Both the position numbers and the translations under genes were made by a program. From the NCBI GenBank assembly GCA_018658955.1, contig JABIPM010000046.1:1-25405 (forward strand): 25,405 nt of DNA, read 5' to 3'. The DNA is from Candidatus Woesearchaeota archaeon (lineage in GTDB: Archaea; Nanobdellota; Nanobdellia; SCGC-AAA011-G17; UBA489). This document shows positions 15,831 through 23,246 of this stretch, piece by piece; the stretch's first letter is position 1, and each line of letters opens with the position of its first letter. The notes below the pieces were generated by a model. It searched no databases. It was not told where the DNA came from and saw nothing but the letters and a program-made list of their open reading frames with translations.

Positions 15831-18635
15831 ATGTATGACTTCAAACAAGTGGAAAGCGAAGTACAGAAATTTTGGAAAGCTCAAGAGAAAGAGTTAGAAA
15901 AAACAAGAGAATATGATTCTAATAAAAAATTATTTTCCTTTTTAGAGGGGCCACCAACAGCAAACGCTCCGCCAGCATTACATCACATCGAAGTTAGAAC
16001 ATTCAAGGACATTTTTTGTAAATATAAATTCATGAAGGGATTTACCGTACCAAGGCAAGGTGGATGGGATTGTCATGGTCTTCCTGTAGAAGTTCAAATA
16101 GAAAAGAAATTGGGTTTAAATTCAAAGAAAGAAATTTTAGATTATGGCGTAGATAAATTCACAAAAGAATGTAGAGATAGTGTTTTTAGTTATATTCAAG
16201 AATGGGAAGAGAATACCCAAAAAGTAGATTATCAAATTGACCTAAAAAAACCTTACAGAACATTAGACAAAGAATACATGGAAAGTGTTTGGTGGTCATT
16301 AAAAGAATTACATAAAAAAGAATTACTTTACGAAGGAAAAAAAGTTGTACCTTATTGTCCAAGATGTGAAACACCATTAAGTACCCACGAAGTTTCTCAA
16401 GGATACAAAGATGTTAATGATCCTACTGCAGTAGTAATCATGAAATCAAAAGAAGAAGACAATACTTTCTTTTTAGCATGGACAACAACACCGTGGACAC
16501 TTCCAAGTAATTTAGCATTAGCAGTAAATCCAAAAACAACATATGTTAAAACAGAAAAAGAAGGGAAAATATACATCTTAGCTAAAGACTTACTAAATAA
16601 GTATTTTGAAGATGCAAAAATAAAAGAAGAATTCTTAGGGGAAACATTAATTGGAAAATCATATGAACCTCTTTTCAATTATTTCGAATCTAAATTTAAA
16701 GATACTAATGCATGGACCATAATTCCTGCAGATTTTGTTAATACAGACGATGGAACAGGAATAGTCCACATGGCCCCGGCATTTGGAGAAGATGATTTTC
16801 AGGCTTGTAAGGAACATGATATCCCTTTCATTCAACCATTAACTAACAAAGGACATTTTACAGATGAAGTTCCAGATTTTGCAGGCATGTTTGTTAAAAA
16901 AGCAGATAAAAAAATAATTGAATGGTTAGAAGAAAATAATAAATTATTCAAAACTGAAACATACCTACATCCTTACCCTTACTGTTGGAGATGCAGTGCG
17001 CCACTAATATATTTTGCAACTGATTCATGGTTTGTAAAAGTAACAGCAATAAAAGATAAACTTCTAAAAAATGCTAAACAGATTGAATGGTTCCCTTCAC
17101 ACATCAAAGAAGGAAGATTTGGAAAGTGGTTAGAAGGAGCAAGAGACTGGGCATTATCTAGAAATAAGTTTTGGGGAACACCCTTACCCATCTGGCGTTC
17201 AGAAGATGGAGATGAAGTTTGTATTGGATCAATAGCTGAATTGGAAAAATTATCTGGTAAAAAGATAGAAGACATACATAAGCCTCTGATTGATAAGATT
17301 ACTTTTGAAAAAGATGGTAAAAAATACACCAGAGTTTCAGATGTAATTGATTGTTGGTATGATTCAGGTTCAGCTGCATTTGCACAATTACATTATCCTT
17401 TCGAAAATAAAGAATATTTTGATAAAAGATTCCCTTACGATTTTATTGCAGAGGCAGTAGATCAAACAAGGGGCTGGTTTTACACCATGCATGTTTTGGG
17501 TTCAGCAATTTTTGATAAGCCTGCATTCAAGTCAGTTGTATGTGCAGGACACATAGTTGATGAAAAAGGAGAAAAAATGTCTAAGTCCAAAGGGAACGTT
17601 TTAATTCCGAATGAAATATTTGATGCAGTGGGTATCGATGCAGTAAGGCTTCAAATGTGCGGAACTTCAGTGGGAGATCAAAAAAGATTCTCGGTACATT
17701 TAGTAAACGAAGCAATTTTACCAACACTAAATATTTTATTTAACACTTACAGGTTTGCAAATAACTTAGTAAACCCCTCAGCAAAGAAACCTAAAGAACA
17801 AACAATCGAAGATCAATGGATGATTTCTAAAACCGATTCCTTAATTCAAGAAGTAACAGAAGAAATTGAAAAACATAATTATCATCAATGTCTAAAAAAG
17901 ATAATAAAATACATAGGGGACGATTTTTCCAGATGGTACATTAAATTAATAAGGGGTAGAACCAACAAGGAAGACGGATCTCTAAGTTACACTTTTTATT
18001 ACGTGTTTGATAATTTAACCAGATTAATGGCGCCCTTTGCACCTTATCTTGCAGAATATATTCAAATGAATTTATTCAAACAAGAAAAGTCAATACATTT
18101 TGCAAGTTGGCCAAAAACAAACAAAAAGAATATCAATCTAGAATTAGAAAATTCAATGGACTTAGCTCAAGAAATAACTTCTCAAATTCTTTCAGAAAGA
18201 GAAAGAGAAAAGATAGGGGTTAGGTGGCCATTAAGTAAGGCAAAAGTCACACTAACAGAAGAAGTAAAAGAACCTAAAGAGTTAGAGTTACTAATTAAAG
18301 CGCAAACAAACATTAAAAAATTAGAATTTAAAACTGGCAAAGAGTTTTCTGTAAAATTGGATACTAAATTAACAGAAGAATTAGAGTTAGAAGGATACCA
18401 TCGGGAAGTTTCAAGAAAGATACAGGGATTAAGAAAAAAGGCAGGTTTGCAAAAACAAGACGACATTTCTTTAGTAATAGAATCCGACTATAATATTTCT
18501 AAATTTGAAAAAGAATTAAAAGAAAAAGTGGGTGCAGTAAATCTTTTCTTTGGTACTGTAGAAGGAGAGTTTGAGTTTGATTCAGAGGCAAAAATAAAGG
18601 ATAAAACCTTTAGAATAGCATTTAATAGCCTCTAA
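15831..18635 (+). CDS. ileS: Isoleucyl-tRNA synthetase
   Basis: This 934-residue class I synthetase charges tRNA-Ile. The Rossmann fold begins at GPPTANAPPALHHIEVR; GWDCHGLPVE follows, then a zinc-type YCPRCETPLS, the editing-domain AWTTTPWTLPSNLA with its threonine-rich loop, a second cysteine pair in YCWRCSAP, and KMSKSKGN (582-589). The editing motif and GWDCHGLPVE identify IleRS rather than ValRS or LeuRS. The HIGH site is unusual: aligned by the following TFKD it reads A49-L50-H51-H52, so the first His and the Gly of H-x-G-H are replaced. The C-terminal region after about residue 640 is the anticodon-binding domain plus a DUF5915-like segment. It is transcribed alone from its own promoter. 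Confidence 0.94.
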   Translation: MYDFKQVESEVQKFWKAQEKELEKTREYDSNKKLFSFLEGPPTANAPPALHHIEVRTFKDIFCKYKFMKGFTVPRQGGWDCHGLPVEVQIEKKLGLNSKKEILDYGVDKFTKECRDSVFSYIQEWEENTQKVDYQIDLKKPYRTLDKEYMESVWWSLKELHKKELLYEGKKVVPYCPRCETPLSTHEVSQGYKDVNDPTAVVIMKSKEEDNTFFLAWTTTPWTLPSNLALAVNPKTTYVKTEKEGKIYILAKDLLNKYFEDAKIKEEFLGETLIGKSYEPLFNYFESKFKDTNAWTIIPADFVNTDDGTGIVHMAPAFGEDDFQACKEHDIPFIQPLTNKGHFTDEVPDFAGMFVKKADKKIIEWLEENNKLFKTETYLHPYPYCWRCSAPLIYFATDSWFVKVTAIKDKLLKNAKQIEWFPSHIKEGRFGKWLEGARDWALSRNKFWGTPLPIWRSEDGDEVCIGSIAELEKLSGKKIEDIHKPLIDKITFEKDGKKYTRVSDVIDCWYDSGSAAFAQLHYPFENKEYFDKRFPYDFIAEAVDQTRGWFYTMHVLGSAIFDKPAFKSVVCAGHIVDEKGEKMSKSKGNVLIPNEIFDAVGIDAVRLQMCGTSVGDQKRFSVHLVNEAILPTLNILFNTYRFANNLVNPSAKKPKEQTIEDQWMISKTDSLIQEVTEEIEKHNYHQCLKKIIKYIGDDFSRWYIKLIRGRTNKEDGSLSYTFYYVFDNLTRLMAPFAPYLAEYIQMNLFKQEKSIHFASWPKTNKKNINLELENSMDLAQEITSQILSEREREKIGVRWPLSKAKVTLTEEVKEPKELELLIKAQTNIKKLEFKTGKEFSVKLDTKLTEELELEGYHREVSRKIQGLRKKAGLQKQDDISLVIESDYNISKFEKELKEKVGAVNLFFGTVEGEFEFDSEAKIKDKTFRIAFNSL

Positions 18636-18662
18636 TTCACCATTAACTGGTAGCATCTATCA

Positions 18663-18691
18663 TTTAAATACCTTTAAATACTCTTTATAAC
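18663..18691 (+). promoter_or_regulatory. Tandem TATA-like elements upstream of tbp
   Basis: TTTAAATAC occurs twice (18663-18671 and 18673-18681), followed by TTTATAAC (18684-18691), so three TATA-like sites are spaced 10-11 bp, about one helical turn. The last one places transcription start near 18713 and gives a 20-25 nt leader with a GGGGG Shine-Dalgarno-like run (18727-18731). Confidence 0.55.
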
Positions 18692-18735
18692 AACTATTTA
18701 AAGCAAAAAAGAGGCATTCGCAGATCGGGGGAAAA

Positions 18736-19326
18736 ATGCCAAAAACAACAAAAAAAACAACAAAAAAAACAACAAAAAAAAGTTCTAAAAAGAAGTTGGA
18801 TATAACTATCGTTAACATAGTGTGTTCTTCATCATTAGGTCAAGATATACCATTAATTAGGTTAGCAGAAACGCTACCCAACACAGAATATAATCCTGAA
18901 CAATTTCCGGGACTTATTATGAGAATCAAGGAACCTAAAACTTCCGCACTTATTTTCTCATCTGGTAAAATTGTAAATACTGGGGCTAGATCACTTAAGA
19001 AAGTAAGAGAATCAATTGATAGAATTATTGAGAATTTAGCAAAAGTAAATGTAAATATTAAAATCAAACCAAAAATTGAAGTTCAAAATATGGTTGGATC
19101 CGGAAGCATTGGAATGGACTTAAACTTAAATTCATTAGCTATGGAATTGGACAACACAGAATATGAACCTGAACAATTTCCGGGATTAGTATTTAAACTA
19201 GCAGGAACCAGAGCAACATTCTTACTTTTCAGTAATGGGAAGATTGTATGTACTGGAACACGCTCAGAAGTAAAGCTAAAGGAAGCAGTTACTGAACTTA
19301 TTCAAGTTTTAAAGAAAAAGAAATAA
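18736..19326 (+). CDS. tbp: TATA-box-binding protein (TBP)
   Basis: This 196-residue protein is the basal transcription factor that binds and bends TATA boxes and recruits TFB. The saddle is two direct repeats: repeat 1 has NTEYNPEQFPGLIMRI and FSSGKIVNTGAR (about 49-84), repeat 2 has NTEYEPEQFPGLVFKL and FSNGKIVCTGTR (about 140-175). The intercalating phenylalanines in QFPG and before SGK/NGK are kept. Unusual are a 20-residue N-terminal tail of Thr-Thr-Lys-Lys repeats and a C-terminus ending in four consecutive lysines; most non-halophilic archaeal TBPs lack such basic tails. ATG 18736 is supported by GGGGG five bases upstream. A terminator-like hairpin follows the stop. Confidence 0.96.
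   Translation: MPKTTKKTTKKTTKKSSKKKLDITIVNIVCSSSLGQDIPLIRLAETLPNTEYNPEQFPGLIMRIKEPKTSALIFSSGKIVNTGARSLKKVRESIDRIIENLAKVNVNIKIKPKIEVQNMVGSGSIGMDLNLNSLAMELDNTEYEPEQFPGLVFKLAGTRATFLLFSNGKIVCTGTRSEVKLKEAVTELIQVLKKKK
18745..18780 (+). repeat. Three perfect 12-bp repeats in the tbp 5' coding region
   Basis: The unit ACAACAAAAAAA is repeated three times exactly and encodes three Thr-Thr-Lys-Lys units. A-runs of eight make it prone to replication slippage; gain or loss of a unit would keep the frame. Confidence 0.9.
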
Positions 19327-19358
19327 GGGCATACAAGCCCTCTTTCTTCCTTATTTTT
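19326..19358 (+). terminator. Hairpin and T-rich terminator after tbp
   Basis: AGGGC (19326-19330) and GCCCT (19337-19341) form a 5-bp stem with a six-base loop, followed by a pyrimidine tract ending in T5. It starts at the tbp stop codon and lies in the 118-bp gap before mcm. Confidence 0.5.
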
Positions 19359-19390
19359 AAGTAAACTATACCCGCCACACTAATTAATTT

Positions 19391-19397
19391 TTTAAAC
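19391..19397 (+). promoter_or_regulatory. TATA-like element of the mcm operon
   Basis: TTTAAAC within a T/A-rich stretch about 50 bp upstream of the mcm start predicts transcription near 19420 and a leader of about 25 nt that includes GGGGG (19432-19436). Confidence 0.4.
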
Positions 19398-19444
19398 ATC
19401 ATTTTCTCCATCTTATTGAATTAATCATTCAGGGGGACTTTTAG

Positions 19445-21466
19445 TTGGCAAATGCTCAAGAACAAATAGAGAAATTTCAAGAATTCTTAGAGTTAAATCA
19501 CCAGAAAGAAATCCATGCTTTAGTAAAAAGTGGTGCGAAATCGCTTATTGTAGATTTTAATGATCTTGCAATGTTTGATCCCACTTTAGCAGAAGAATTA
19601 CTAAACGAACCAGATGATTTAATCAGAGCTGCAGAGATTGCATTGGCGCAATTCGACATTCCCGATAAGACCATTAAAGTTAGATTTCTAAATCTTCCAG
19701 ATTCTCAGATTATTTATATTAAAAATATAAGGAGTGAACATATAGACAAATTTATTTCTTTTGAAGGGATTGTTAGACAATCCTCTGATGTAAGGCCTCA
19801 AATGATTTCAGCTAAATTTGAATGTCCTGCATGTGGAAATAGCATAATTATGCCTCAACTAGAAGAAAAATTCAAAGAACCTAACAGATGTTCTTGTGGA
19901 AGAATGGGAAAGTTCAAATTACTTGAAAAAATATTGGTAGACTCACAGAGATTAGTAATTGAAGAATCTCCAGAATCTTTAGATGGAGGGGAACAAGCAA
20001 AGAGGTTGCCTGTATATCTTAGAGAAGATTTAGTAGAGCCTAAAATGGAAAAGAAATCAACCCCTGGTTCAAAAATTAAAGTTTCAGGAATGGTTAAAGA
20101 AGTTCCTCTTCAATCAAAAGCAGGCGGGCAATCAACAAGATTTGATTTATGCATGGAAGTTAATTCAATTGAATCTATTGAAATGACCTATGAAGATATT
20201 CTTCTAGACGAAGATGATTTAGTAGAAATAAAACAATTAGCAAAAGACCCTCAAGTCTATGAAAAGTTCACTTCGTCAATGGCTCCTTCAATCTTAGGGC
20301 ACGATGATATCAAAGGTGCACTAATACTTCAATTAATGGGGGGAGTAAGAAAGTGCACTGCAGATAATCAAAAGATTAGGGGAGATATTCACATGCTTTT
20401 AGTTGGAGATCCCGGAGCAGCTAAGTCCTCATTAATTAAATTCATGGAGCATGTTGCCCCAAGAGCAAGATATGTTGTAGGAAGGGCAGCAACATCTGCG
20501 GGTATCACTGCTAGCGTTGTAAGGGATGAGTTCATCAAGGGGTGGGCATTAGAGGCTGGAGCAATTGTTCTTGCAAGTGGAGGATTTTTACTTTTAGACG
20601 AGATGGATAAAATGGCGGAGGAAGACACCTCTGCAATGCACGAAGCAATGGCACAACAGACAGTTACAATTAGTAAGGCAAACATTCAAGCAACACTTAC
20701 TGCGCAAACATCAGTACTTGCAGCAGCAAACCCCAAACTTGGAAGATTCGACCCATATCAACCAATAGCTGCACAAATAGATTTACCTCCAGCATTAATT
20801 AACAGATTCGATTTAATTTTTCCAGTAAGAGATATTCCAAATAAAGAAAAGGATGCTATGATTGCCACACACGTTTTAGAATTACAACAAAATCCCGATT
20901 CCAAGGAACCTGCGATAAGCGTAGAACTTATGAGAAAATTCATTGCATATGCCAAACAAAATGTGGCTCCAAAATTAACGCCTGGGGCGATTGAAGAGAT
21001 AAAAACATTCTATGTAAATTTAAGAAATTCTTCCACAATTGGAGACACAGAAGCAGTAAGGCCCATTCCAATTTCAGCAAGACAGTTAGAATCATTAGTG
21101 AGGTTAGCAGAAGGGTCGGCAAGAATAAGATTATCTACTAAAGTTACAAGGAGTGATGCAAGAAAAGCAATTTCCATAATGCGATACTGTTTAATGCAAG
21201 TAGGATTTGATCATGAAACTGGGCAGATAGATATAGACAGAATGTCTGCAAAAATATCTACCTCTCACAGAAATAAAATTCACACAGTAAGGGAAATTTT
21301 AAATTCATTTGAATCTAGTGGAAAGAAATCAATTCCTATGGAAGACATTGTAGCAGAAGCAACAGAAAAAAAGATTTCAGAATCACAAGTTGAAGAAATA
21401 ATTGAAAAGTTAAAAAGGGAAGGAGAGATATATGAACCAAGAAGGGGATTCATAAGTAAAATTTAG
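19445..21466 (+). CDS. mcm: MCM replicative helicase
   Basis: This 673-residue protein is the hexameric replicative helicase. It has an N-terminal helical/OB domain with zinc ligands Cys127, Cys130 (CPAC) and Cys149, Cys151 (CSC), Walker A GDPGAAKS (321-328), Walker B FLLLDEMDK (381-389), sensor 1 AAANPKLGRFD (426-436) and arginine finger NRFD (Arg454). The C-terminus (about 605-673) is a winged-helix domain. The start is TTG at 19445, eight bases after GGGGG; the first in-frame ATG is at residue 43, inside the conserved N-domain, so TTG is the better start. It heads an operon continuing with an RPA-like protein 3 nt downstream. No intein is present. No GINS gene lies next to it. Confidence 0.96.
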   Translation: MANAQEQIEKFQEFLELNHQKEIHALVKSGAKSLIVDFNDLAMFDPTLAEELLNEPDDLIRAAEIALAQFDIPDKTIKVRFLNLPDSQIIYIKNIRSEHIDKFISFEGIVRQSSDVRPQMISAKFECPACGNSIIMPQLEEKFKEPNRCSCGRMGKFKLLEKILVDSQRLVIEESPESLDGGEQAKRLPVYLREDLVEPKMEKKSTPGSKIKVSGMVKEVPLQSKAGGQSTRFDLCMEVNSIESIEMTYEDILLDEDDLVEIKQLAKDPQVYEKFTSSMAPSILGHDDIKGALILQLMGGVRKCTADNQKIRGDIHMLLVGDPGAAKSSLIKFMEHVAPRARYVVGRAATSAGITASVVRDEFIKGWALEAGAIVLASGGFLLLDEMDKMAEEDTSAMHEAMAQQTVTISKANIQATLTAQTSVLAAANPKLGRFDPYQPIAAQIDLPPALINRFDLIFPVRDIPNKEKDAMIATHVLELQQNPDSKEPAISVELMRKFIAYAKQNVAPKLTPGAIEEIKTFYVNLRNSSTIGDTEAVRPIPISARQLESLVRLAEGSARIRLSTKVTRSDARKAISIMRYCLMQVGFDHETGQIDIDRMSAKISTSHRNKIHTVREILNSFESSGKKSIPMEDIVAEATEKKISESQVEEIIEKLKREGEIYEPRRGFISKI

Positions 21467-21469
21467 AAA

Positions 21470-22165
21470 ATGGAAACAACAAAACAACCAATTCAAAGAC
21501 AAATAGCAAAAAAGCTATGGCTATCTAGCCTAGACGAAGGTACATTCCACAAAGGATCCAGAAATGGAGATGAGTTTATTGCGAGTTATTTAGAGATGGG
21601 GGAAAATAGGGTATCAAGAGTAAATATTTTAGCAACCGTTGTCGATGTATTCAAAAGTGAAGATGGAAATTATTTTTCCTTTACATTAGATGATGCAACA
21701 GGAACAATAAGAATCAAAGCATTTAATGAAGATACTGCCAAATTAACTTCAATTGAAAAAGGAGACTTAGTTTTAGTTGTCGGTAAACTAAGAGAGTATC
21801 AAGAAGAATTATATATTGCTCCAGAAATTACAAAAAAAGTAACTGATCCAAATTCTCAGTTAATTCGAAGAGCAGAATTATTGGCAACTTTTGGTAAACC
21901 TAAGATTCAAGAAATTAGCAAAAATACTCAAATAGTTCAAACTAAAATTTCTACACCTCAACAAAAATCAAGAGATGAATCTCATGAAAAATTAAGGCAT
22001 AGAATCCTTGAGGTATTGACAGATCATGAAGATACAGGTGCAGAATTGTCCATAATTTCTAAAAAAATAGCTCAACAGGATTCAGTTACAGAAGGTATCG
22101 TAAAGGAGCTACTCTTAGAAGGCGAAATCTATGAGAACAAGCCCGGCCACTTTAAGACAATTTAA
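21470..22165 (+). CDS. OB-fold plus winged-helix RPA-like protein
   Basis: This 231-residue protein has an OB fold at about 49-122 (VNILATVVDVFKSEDGNYFS, then LDDATGTIRIKAF and KGDLVLVVGKLREYQEELYI) of the kind in RPA32/RPA2 and archaeal RPA-associated proteins (COG3390-like). A linker of about 45 polar residues leads to a C-terminal helical domain (175-231) resembling the winged helix at the end of RPA32. It probably binds single-stranded DNA or partners an RPA. It follows mcm by 3 nt, so helicase and single-strand binder are co-expressed. It has no zinc finger. The exact orthology (RPA2-like or RPA-associated) is uncertain. Confidence 0.82.
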   Translation: METTKQPIQRQIAKKLWLSSLDEGTFHKGSRNGDEFIASYLEMGENRVSRVNILATVVDVFKSEDGNYFSFTLDDATGTIRIKAFNEDTAKLTSIEKGDLVLVVGKLREYQEELYIAPEITKKVTDPNSQLIRRAELLATFGKPKIQEISKNTQIVQTKISTPQQKSRDESHEKLRHRILEVLTDHEDTGAELSIISKKIAQQDSVTEGIVKELLLEGEIYENKPGHFKTI

Positions 22166-22202
22166 TCAAAACTCTTAAAAAACTTGGTTTCAAAGCCAGT
22201 GT

Positions 22203-22610
22203 ATGGATTATTTAGATTTATTAAAGGAAGCTAAGGAAATACTGCCAGATGTTCAAGAAACAGAAAGCAGATTCGAAATTCCTACAGCGAAAGGGCATAT
22301 ACAGGGAAATAAGACAGTTATTACTAATTTTCCTCAAATTGTAGATACCTTAAGACGTCCAAAAGAGCAAATTCTAAAATTTCTGCAAAGAGAATTAGCT
22401 GCCCCTATAATTTTAGAAGGCACAAGATTAATTCTTGGAAGAAAGATATCTTCAAAAATAATTAATGGTAAAATTGAACTTTATTGTAAAGAATTTGTAT
22501 TATGCAAGGAATGTGGAAAACCAGATACAAAACTAATCAAGGAAGGGAGAGTATTAATGGCTAAATGTGCTGCATGCGGTGCAAAACATCCAATTAAATC
22601 CAAAATATGA
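22203..22610 (+). CDS. eif2b: Translation initiation factor aIF2 subunit beta
   Basis: This 135-residue protein matches archaeal aIF2-beta in length and domains: a short N-terminal helix, a central alpha-beta domain (NKTVITNFPQIVDTLRRP, then LQRELAAPIILEGTRLILGRK) and a C-terminal zinc ribbon with Cys101, Cys104 and Cys122, Cys125. aIF2 brings initiator tRNA to the small ribosomal subunit. It lies 37 nt after the RPA-like gene; an AT-rich element centred about 25 bp upstream could be an extra promoter. Its stop overlaps the next start as ATGA. Confidence 0.95.
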   Translation: MDYLDLLKEAKEILPDVQETESRFEIPTAKGHIQGNKTVITNFPQIVDTLRRPKEQILKFLQRELAAPIILEGTRLILGRKISSKIINGKIELYCKEFVLCKECGKPDTKLIKEGRVLMAKCAACGAKHPIKSKI

Positions 22611-22903
22611 TTTATGTAAAACTCCATCAATCTGAGCATTCAGAAATTTTAGCAGTATGTGATGAAGAATTAATAGGAAAAACTTTCACAGAAGAAGATA
22701 AAGAGATTAAAGTTTCAAAAGAATTCTTTCAAGGAGAACTGTTAACTGAAGAAGATACTATCAAGATTTTAAAAGACTGTACAAATGCAAACATAATTGG
22801 AAAAAAAGCAATTAACTGTGCACTTGATGCAGCAATAATTTCTAAAGAAAATATCTTTTCTTGTGGAGGTATAGTTCATGCCCAATACTACTCCCTCAAA
22901 TGA
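22607..22903 (+). CDS. DUF424 family protein
   Basis: This 98-residue protein matches the archaeal DUF424 family (COG2412): an opening VKLHQSEHSEILAVCDEELIGK, a middle FFQGELLTEEDTIKIL, then ANIIGKKAINCALDA and the ending GGIVHAQYYSLK. Its function is unknown. Its 4-nt overlap with aIF2-beta and 26-nt overlap with the NMD3-like gene suggest a role in translation or ribosome handling, by association only. The 3' end of this gene contains the Shine-Dalgarno of the next gene. Confidence 0.88.
   Translation: MIYVKLHQSEHSEILAVCDEELIGKTFTEEDKEIKVSKEFFQGELLTEEDTIKILKDCTNANIIGKKAINCALDAAIISKENIFSCGGIVHAQYYSLK
22865..22870 (+). promoter_or_regulatory. Shine-Dalgarno of the NMD3-like gene inside DUF424
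   Basis: GGAGGT lies 7 nt upstream of ATG 22878 and is the strongest Shine-Dalgarno noticed in the window. It fixes the start of a gene that overlaps its upstream neighbour by 26 nt. Confidence 0.7.
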
Positions 22904-23234
22904 TGCTTTAAAATATAAATATAAGCCCCCAGGAGATAAACATGAAAATTACTGGGAAGCTAAACTCCAACTTAGACCTTACGATGAAGAAATGATTAAA
23001 TTTGTAATTAATCAAATAGATAATAATGACCGTGTAAGAATTATGAAGGTATTAGAGTTAAAAACCGGAATCGATCTTTATCTCTCTTCTAGAAAATTTG
23101 CAGCGATTCTTGGAAAAACTTTAAAGAAAAAATACAAGGATGGAAAGATCTTGGTAACAAAATCTCTTTTTTCAAGGAATAAACAAACAAGCAAAAATAT
23201 TTATAGGGTTACAGTCCTCTTTAGATTAAACTAA
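22878..23234 (+). CDS. Miniature NMD3-like protein
   Basis: This 118-residue protein resembles the C-terminal half of archaeal NMD3 (COG1499). The opening ENYWEAKLQLRPY recalls the family's YxEAILQLR motif, and VLELKTGIDLYLSSRKFAAILGKTLKKKYKD followed by KNIYRVTVLFRL resembles the core of the family. NMD3 acts in large-subunit maturation and export in eukaryotes; the archaeal role is less clear. Typical NMD3 proteins carry N-terminal zinc-binding CxxC pairs, whereas this one has no cysteine at all. The GGAGGT 7 nt upstream shows that the short form is the real product. It overlaps DUF424 by 26 nt and is the last gene of the mcm operon. Confidence 0.68.
   Translation: MPNTTPSNDALKYKYKPPGDKHENYWEAKLQLRPYDEEMIKFVINQIDNNDRVRIMKVLELKTGIDLYLSSRKFAAILGKTLKKKYKDGKILVTKSLFSRNKQTSKNIYRVTVLFRLN
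23200..23206 (+). promoter_or_regulatory. TATA-like element for the S-layer gene, inside the NMD3-like CDS
   Basis: TTTATAG preceded by an A-rich stretch lies about 45 bp upstream of the S-layer ATG. It predicts a start near 23228 and a leader of about 19 nt containing GAGGG. A separate promoter would make sense for an abundant surface protein. Confidence 0.45.
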
Positions 23235-23246
23235 AAGAGGGATGAT

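Noticed and set aside
16979..17329. A 116-residue minus-strand frame opposite ileS.
   Set aside because: It is a shadow of a conserved synthetase region, with no start signals.
18636..18735. A small RNA or tRNA gene between ileS and tbp.
   Set aside because: No cloverleaf, C/D or H/ACA box pattern is visible; the region is explained by promoter elements.
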